A stretch of 64,000 nt of DNA from Pseudomonadota bacterium (lineage in GTDB: Bacteria; Pseudomonadota; Gammaproteobacteria; Xanthomonadales; Xanthomonadaceae). A program made the translations under genes and the position numbers. Each line of letters opens with the position of its first letter. Position 1 is the stretch's first letter. This document shows, piece after piece, positions 59,488-64,000 of the stretch. A model generated the notes under the pieces. That model made no database searches. It worked only from the letters and a program-made list of their open reading frames with translations, and had not been told where the DNA came from. Where the stretch lies: assembly GCA_023430045.1 (NCBI GenBank), contig JAEZCF010000036.1:1-64000 (forward strand), read 5' to 3'.

Positions 59488-62162
59488 TCGGCCGTGATCT
59501 CGAAGTTCGCGCGTTGGCGGATATCGGCACTCGACGCACCGATCTGCACTTCATAGGCGCCCGGAACGACGACATAGCGCTCGCTGGCTTCGTCGTAGCG
59601 GCGCAGGTCGCTGCGCGGATGCACGGTGAAGTGCAGCTCGCGTTCGGCGCCCGGCGGCAGGTGGATGCGTTGCACGCCGCGCAGGTCTTTCACCGCCTGC
59701 CCTGCCCCGCCAGCCTGAGCGCGCACGTAGAGCTGCACGACTTCGTCGCCGGCGCGTTTTCCGGTGTTGCTGACGCGCACGCTGGCCTGCAGGGCGCCAT
59801 CGGCCTTCAGGGACGTGCGGTCCAGTCTCAGGCCGCTGTACTGGAACGTGGTGTAGCTCAGTCCGTGACCGAACGGATACAGCGGTTCGCCGTCGAAGTA
59901 GCGGTAGGTCCGCCCCTGCATCGCGTAGTCGTCGAACGCGGGCATGCGCTGGTCGGCCTTGTAGAAGGTGATCGGCAGGCGGCCGGCGGGGTTGACGTCG
60001 CCGAACAGCACATCGGCCACGGCATCGCCGCCGCGCTGGCCGGGATACCACGCCACCAGCAGCGCTGGCGCATGCGCCCTGGCCCAGTCCACGCCGAGTG
60101 CAGAGCCGGTGGTCAGCACGACGACCACCGGCTTGCCGGTAGCACGAAGGGCTTCGAGCAGGCGCTGCTGGGTCGCCGGCAGGCGGATGTCGGTGCGGTC
60201 GCCACCGGCAAAGCCGGGGTAGTCCACCTGCATTTCCTCGCCCTCGACATCGCCGGTCAGGCCGCCGACGAATATCACCACATCGGCATCCCGCGCTGCC
60301 TGCACCGCCTCTTCCAGCGGCGGCAGTGCACCTGGCATCTGCCACGCCAGACGCACACCGGCATCGCGTTCGCCATCGAAATACTCAACGCGCAGGTCGT
60401 AGGCATGGCCGCCCTGCAACGGCAGCTCCACGCTTTCTGCGTGCAGGCGGTCGCTTTCCTGCCAGCGGTCGATCACGCGCTTGCCATCCAGATAGACGCG
60501 CACGCCATCGTTGGCGGCCGCTTCCAGCCGGTAAGTGCCGTCGCGCGGCGGCACCAGCTGGCCACTCCAGCGGATGCTGAAATTGTCATCAGGCAGGCTC
60601 TGTCCAGGACCGACCTCGCCACGCGCACGCAGCGTATCGGTCGGCGAGCCGCGATCCCAGCGGAAGGCGATCTGCGCATCCACCCGCACCAGCGCCGGCG
60701 CGCCGGCCAGATCACGGTTGGCGAAGTACTCACCGCGCAGCCCGCGCTCGCTGGAACCGGCCGCAGGATGCAGATACTGCGGTTCGATCAGTGGGGTGGC
60801 CGCTGGATCGCTGCGTCCTTCCACCAGGTCGGCACCGCGCGCATGCGCGACCTCGGCCTGCGGCAGCGCCTCACGGATGCCCTGCAGCACGGTCACCGGC
60901 GCCGCCGGAGTGCCGTAGTAGTTGCCGAGCAGCGCCATGGTGTCGTCCGCGGTGGGGCCGACCACGGCCACGCGCCTGAGCGTCCGTGGCAGCGGCAACA
61001 GGCCATCGTTCTTCAGCAGCACGATGGATTCCTGGGCCACCCGGCGTGCCAGCGCGTCATGTTCCGGCGACTGGTTGACCGAGTACGGAATGCGCTGCCA
61101 GCGCACCTTTTCCGGCGGGTCGAACATGCCCAGCCGCATGCGCGTGGTGAAAAGCTGGGCGACCGCGGCGTCCACCGCCTGCTCGCTGAGCAGGCCCTTG
61201 TGCACCGCGACCGGAATCGAAGCGGCGTAGGTATCGCCACAATCCAGCTGGGTGCCGTTGTTCACCGCCAGCGCCGCCGCTTCTTCGGGCGTGGCGACGA
61301 TGCGGTGGTTCTTCCAGATGTCGACCACGGCCCAGCAGTCGGACACCACGTAGCCCTTGAACCCCCACTGCGTGCGCAGGGTGTCCTGCAGCAGGAACCG
61401 GCTGGCGCTGGCCGATTCGCCGTAGACGCGGTTGTAGGCGCCCATCACGGCATCGACATCGCCCTGTTTCACCAGCGTTTCGAAGGCCGGCAGGTAGGTG
61501 TCGTACAGGTCGCGGCGGCTGGGCGCGACATCGAAATGATGGCGATCCGCCTCCGGGCCGCTGTGCACGGCGAAGTGCTTGGCGGTGGCGTCCAGCTTGC
61601 GGTACACCGGATCATCGCCCTGCAGCCCGCGCACGAAGGCCACGCCCAGCTGCGCCGTCAGCCAGGGATCCTCGCCGTAGGTTTCCTGCCCGCGGCCCCA
61701 GCGCGGGTCGCGGAAGATGTTGATGTTCGGCGACCAGTAGGTCAGTCCCTGGTAACGACCGTGCTTTCCTTCGGCGAAGAACCGATGGTGCTTGGCGCGT
61801 GCTTCGTCGCTGATCGCGGTGGCGACCTCGCCGATCAGCGGTACATCGAAGGTTGCGGCCATGCCGATCGCCTGCGGAAACACCGTGGCGCCCCCCGCAC
61901 GGGCGACCCCGTGCAGGCCTTCGTTCCACCAGTCGTACGCCGGTACCCCGAGGCGTTCGATGGCCGGCGCGTTGTTCTGCATCTGCGCGGCCTTTTCCTC
62001 CAGTGTCATACGGGACACGAGCGCGCTGGCGCGCTGTTCGAACGAGGCGTCGGCATCCAGCCACGGGCGGTCGTCGGCGATCGCCGGCAGGCAGACCAGT
62101 CCCAGCAGGGTGGCAAACGAAAGCCGGCCAGGCAGGCGGGCGGCGGCAGGTTTGCGTGGCAT
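59484..62162 (-). CDS. GH3 beta-xylosidase/beta-glucosidase with PA14 insert
   Basis: An 892-residue exported glycosidase. Signal peptide ending near CLPAIADDRP, GH3 N-domain (about 30-330) with nucleophile aspartate in FKGYVVSDCWAV, a PA14 domain (about 450-590, LRGEYFANRDLAG), GH3 C-domain (about 600-740) and a fibronectin III-like end (about 780-880). Such enzymes release xylose or glucose from oligosaccharides in the periplasm. ATG 62162 has GGAG eight to nine bases upstream; ATG 62186 overlaps the GH43 stop and is an alternative. Context favours xylo-oligosaccharides. Confidence 0.9.
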   Translation of the reverse strand: MPRKPAAARLPGRLSFATLLGLVCLPAIADDRPWLDADASFEQRASALVSRMTLEEKAAQMQNNAPAIERLGVPAYDWWNEGLHGVARAGGATVFPQAIGMAATFDVPLIGEVATAISDEARAKHHRFFAEGKHGRYQGLTYWSPNINIFRDPRWGRGQETYGEDPWLTAQLGVAFVRGLQGDDPVYRKLDATAKHFAVHSGPEADRHHFDVAPSRRDLYDTYLPAFETLVKQGDVDAVMGAYNRVYGESASASRFLLQDTLRTQWGFKGYVVSDCWAVVDIWKNHRIVATPEEAAALAVNNGTQLDCGDTYAASIPVAVHKGLLSEQAVDAAVAQLFTTRMRLGMFDPPEKVRWQRIPYSVNQSPEHDALARRVAQESIVLLKNDGLLPLPRTLRRVAVVGPTADDTMALLGNYYGTPAAPVTVLQGIREALPQAEVAHARGADLVEGRSDPAATPLIEPQYLHPAAGSSERGLRGEYFANRDLAGAPALVRVDAQIAFRWDRGSPTDTLRARGEVGPGQSLPDDNFSIRWSGQLVPPRDGTYRLEAAANDGVRVYLDGKRVIDRWQESDRLHAESVELPLQGGHAYDLRVEYFDGERDAGVRLAWQMPGALPPLEEAVQAARDADVVIFVGGLTGDVEGEEMQVDYPGFAGGDRTDIRLPATQQRLLEALRATGKPVVVVLTTGSALGVDWARAHAPALLVAWYPGQRGGDAVADVLFGDVNPAGRLPITFYKADQRMPAFDDYAMQGRTYRYFDGEPLYPFGHGLSYTTFQYSGLRLDRTSLKADGALQASVRVSNTGKRAGDEVVQLYVRAQAGGAGQAVKDLRGVQRIHLPPGAERELHFTVHPRSDLRRYDEASERYVVVPGAYEVQIGASSADIRQRANFEITAE

Positions 62163-62182
62163 GGGGACGACTCCTGTCGGGT

Positions 62183-63907
62183 TCATGGAATGCGCTCGTC
62201 GCGGGCATGCGGGCCAAGCGTGGTGCCGACGAAACCACCGGCGACATCGGTACTGAGGACGCGTCCATCGGCCTCGACCAGCACCTGCACGTGCCCGCGC
62301 GGATCGCGGTTGCCGAAGTGGTAGCGACCGCCATCGGCGCTGACGGTGAGCACGATGTCCTGCATCGAGCGCGGCAGCTGGCGACGCGCGACCACCGTTG
62401 CCGCCTCATCGCCGGCGCGTTTCTCCAGGAACAGTTCGCTGCCCTGCCCCGTCCGGCGCACGCCCAGGTAATACCAGTGACGTTCGTTCTGGAATACCGC
62501 CAGCCCTGCGCTTGCGCCCTCGGCGGGCATCCGCAGCGCGGTGCTGGCATCGAAGCGCAGGTGCTGCTGGCGGCGCGACAGGAAGCTCGGGTTGCGCAGC
62601 GTGGACAGATCCTCACGCAACGGATGCATCAGCAGGTGGCCCGGCCGGGATTGAAGGTCCAGCCAGGCGCGCGTGGGCACGCGTACGAACGACCACTCGG
62701 GCCCGGGCGTGGTCGCATCGAATTCGTCGCGCCAGCGGAAGTTGCCGGTGTTCGGTGCCTGGTCGACCGGCGCGCGCAGGAAGCCCGGCGTTGGCACGAC
62801 GTAAGGAATCGCCACGCCGGCCTGCAGGATGCGTGGCCAGCCGTCCTGCCACCGCACCGGCAGCAGGAAGGTCTCCCGGCCGGTGTTGTAGTGGCGTTCC
62901 CCGTATGCGCGGCTGGCCAGGAACAACGCCCACCAGCTGCCATCCGGCCCCTGTACCAGATCGGCATGGCCGGCGTTGGTGACCGGCAGTTCGCGCGCAT
63001 CCGGCAGATCGCGCTGGGTCAGGATCGGGTTGCCGGCGAATGGCTCATAGGGCCCCAGCACGTTGCGGCTGCGCAGCACCACCTGGGAATGTTCTGGGCC
63101 GGTTCCACCTTCGGCAGCGGACAGCACATACCAGCCATCCACCTTGTACAGGTGCGGTCCCTCGATCCAGATCGGGTTGCTGTCCGGGTCCACGCCGCCA
63201 TCCACCAGCACGCTTGCGGGGCCCAGGGTCCGACCTGCGTCGATATCGATACGGCGGATCCAGATCGCGCGGTGGCCGTCGTAGCGCGGCGGTCCAGCCG
63301 GTGCGTCATTGTTCAGCAGGTAGGCCTGGCCGTCATCGTCGAAGAACAACGAAGGATCAATGCCACCCACATCCGGCAGCCACGTCGGCTCTGACCACGG
63401 GCCGGCCGGATCGGTGGCGCTGGCGATGAAGTTGCCGCCGCTGTCCACCGCGGTGCTGACGACGTGGAAGCGGCCCTCGTGAAACGCGATGGTCGGCGCG
63501 AAAATGCCCCGCGACACGCCCAGCCCATCGAAATCCAGCGTGCCGGAATGCTCGATGACGTGGCCGATCTGCCGCCAGTGCACAAGGTCGGTGCTCTCGT
63601 GCACCGGGATGGCGGGGAAATAGCCGAAGCTGGAGTTGACCAGGTAGAACCGGCCATTGGCCGCGACCACGCTGGGATCGGCGTTGAAGCCGGCCAGCAC
63701 GGGGTTGCGGAAGTGCCCCTCCGGCAAGGGCGCGGCGAAGGCATCGTCCTGGCCACGGTACTCGAACCAGTCGAACACCGCAGGCGCCAGACCGTCCGGC
63801 GGCGCATCGGGCGGCGTCACGCGCACCTGCCCGGCAGCGGTCTGCAGGCCCGCGACCAGCACTGTGGCCGCCAGCAACGCACGCACTGCGCCCTGCCTCC
63901 TGTGCAT
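62183..63907 (-). CDS. GH43 beta-xylosidase/arabinofuranosidase
   Basis: A 574-residue exported enzyme with a signal peptide (AVRALLAATVLVAGLQTAAG). A GH43 five-bladed propeller occupies about 60-370: FRNPVLAGFNADPSVV carries the base aspartate, and IEGPHLYK the acid glutamate. A C-terminal beta-sandwich (about 385-570) is typical of GH43 beta-xylosidases. It removes xylose or arabinose side units from xylan fragments. ATG 63907 lies two bases after the stop of the preceding gene, so translation is coupled. Confidence 0.9.
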   Translation of the reverse strand: MHRRQGAVRALLAATVLVAGLQTAAGQVRVTPPDAPPDGLAPAVFDWFEYRGQDDAFAAPLPEGHFRNPVLAGFNADPSVVAANGRFYLVNSSFGYFPAIPVHESTDLVHWRQIGHVIEHSGTLDFDGLGVSRGIFAPTIAFHEGRFHVVSTAVDSGGNFIASATDPAGPWSEPTWLPDVGGIDPSLFFDDDGQAYLLNNDAPAGPPRYDGHRAIWIRRIDIDAGRTLGPASVLVDGGVDPDSNPIWIEGPHLYKVDGWYVLSAAEGGTGPEHSQVVLRSRNVLGPYEPFAGNPILTQRDLPDARELPVTNAGHADLVQGPDGSWWALFLASRAYGERHYNTGRETFLLPVRWQDGWPRILQAGVAIPYVVPTPGFLRAPVDQAPNTGNFRWRDEFDATTPGPEWSFVRVPTRAWLDLQSRPGHLLMHPLREDLSTLRNPSFLSRRQQHLRFDASTALRMPAEGASAGLAVFQNERHWYYLGVRRTGQGSELFLEKRAGDEAATVVARRQLPRSMQDIVLTVSADGGRYHFGNRDPRGHVQVLVEADGRVLSTDVAGGFVGTTLGPHARDERIP

Positions 63908-63909
63908 GC

Positions 63910-64000
63910 TCACCAGTCCCACATCGCGCCATCTTCCAGCCGCGCGATCGGCAGCTGCTTCGGCGAATACGGATACTTCGCGGCCAGCGCCTCATCGATG
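63910..64000 (-). CDS. C-terminal end of a ManD/RspA-type D-mannonate dehydratase (partial)
   Basis: Only the last 29-30 codons are inside the window: IDEALAAKYPYSPKQLPIAR then LEDGAMWDW and a stop. The ending RLEDGxxWxW is characteristic of ManD-type mannonate dehydratases of the enolase superfamily, whose terminal Trp reaches the active site. This fits the operon, because mannonate is the product of the UxuB-like enzyme. The call rests on a short stretch and on context. Confidence 0.5.
   Translation of the reverse strand, partial: IDEALAAKYPYSPKQLPIARLEDGAMWDW

Noticed and set aside
58998..62324. A 1108-codon open frame on the plus strand opposite the GH3 gene
   Set aside because: It is low-complexity Arg/Gly/His-rich translation with no domains, and lies opposite a gene with complete GH3 motifs. 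Long antisense frames are expected at this GC content. The frames at 16764-19034 and 44034-46094, opposite the TonB receptors, are rejected for the same reason.
1..64000. CRISPR array or tRNA genes
   Set aside because: No regularly spaced repeat cluster and no tRNA cloverleaf pattern was noticed on either strand. The short repeats reported are operator-, attC- or hairpin-like.

Overview
The window is a GC-rich chromosomal segment of a Stenotrophomonas, most likely the S. maltophilia complex. The evidence is the Xanthomonadaceae-type gene content (many TonB-dependent receptors, xylan enzymes, a phytochrome operon) and one SMAG-type GTAG stem-loop repeat at 8161-8183. No tRNA, rRNA, CRISPR array or prophage structural gene was seen.

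Layout. 1-5.5 kb: an AaeXAB/FusC-type efflux operon with a divergent AraC regulator. 5.6-8.2 kb: a small membrane protein, a serine hydrolase, an IS3-family remnant and the SMAG repeat. 8.2-14 kb: a light-sensing operon (heme oxygenase, bacteriophytochrome kinase, response regulator, hybrid kinase). 14-21 kb: housekeeping genes, a Fur-box-preceded siderophore receptor and a secreted trypsin-like protease. 21.3-26.4 kb: a three-subunit membrane sugar/gluconate-type dehydrogenase with a divergent LysR. 26.5-27.2 kb: a frameshifted paralogue of the 5.7 kb membrane protein.

27.5-40 kb is the accessory part. It opens with two degenerate integron-type attC sites around cassettes encoding a beta-flower/collagen-like protein and a DUF5343 plus HEPN pair. 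An unfamiliar HExxH protein follows. Then come two anti-phage modules facing away from each other: an AAA ATPase plus subtilase pair (IetAS-like) and an OLD nuclease plus UvrD-like helicase pair (Gabija). Three phased TGTTGC repeats lie between them. A deletion-broken tyrosine recombinase and a KfrA-like coiled-coil protein end the island, beside a dif-like XerCD site at 39926-39953. GGGNAGGG (KOPS-like) octamers point toward that site from both sides, so this is probably the replication terminus.

40-47 kb: a wHTH-TPR regulator, a serine hydrolase and an Oar-type TonB-dependent receptor. 47.3-57.9 kb: a co-directional heme-acquisition locus. FecI and FecR control a TonB-dependent receptor, followed by a hemophilin-like Slam substrate, its Slam translocon, a heme oxygenase, a YbaN-like protein and ExbB-ExbD-TonB. 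Together these would secrete a heme binder, import heme, power the import and release the iron. 58-64 kb: a glucuronoxylan-use operon (probable ManD dehydratase end, GH43, GH3, fructuronate reductase) that runs off the right edge.
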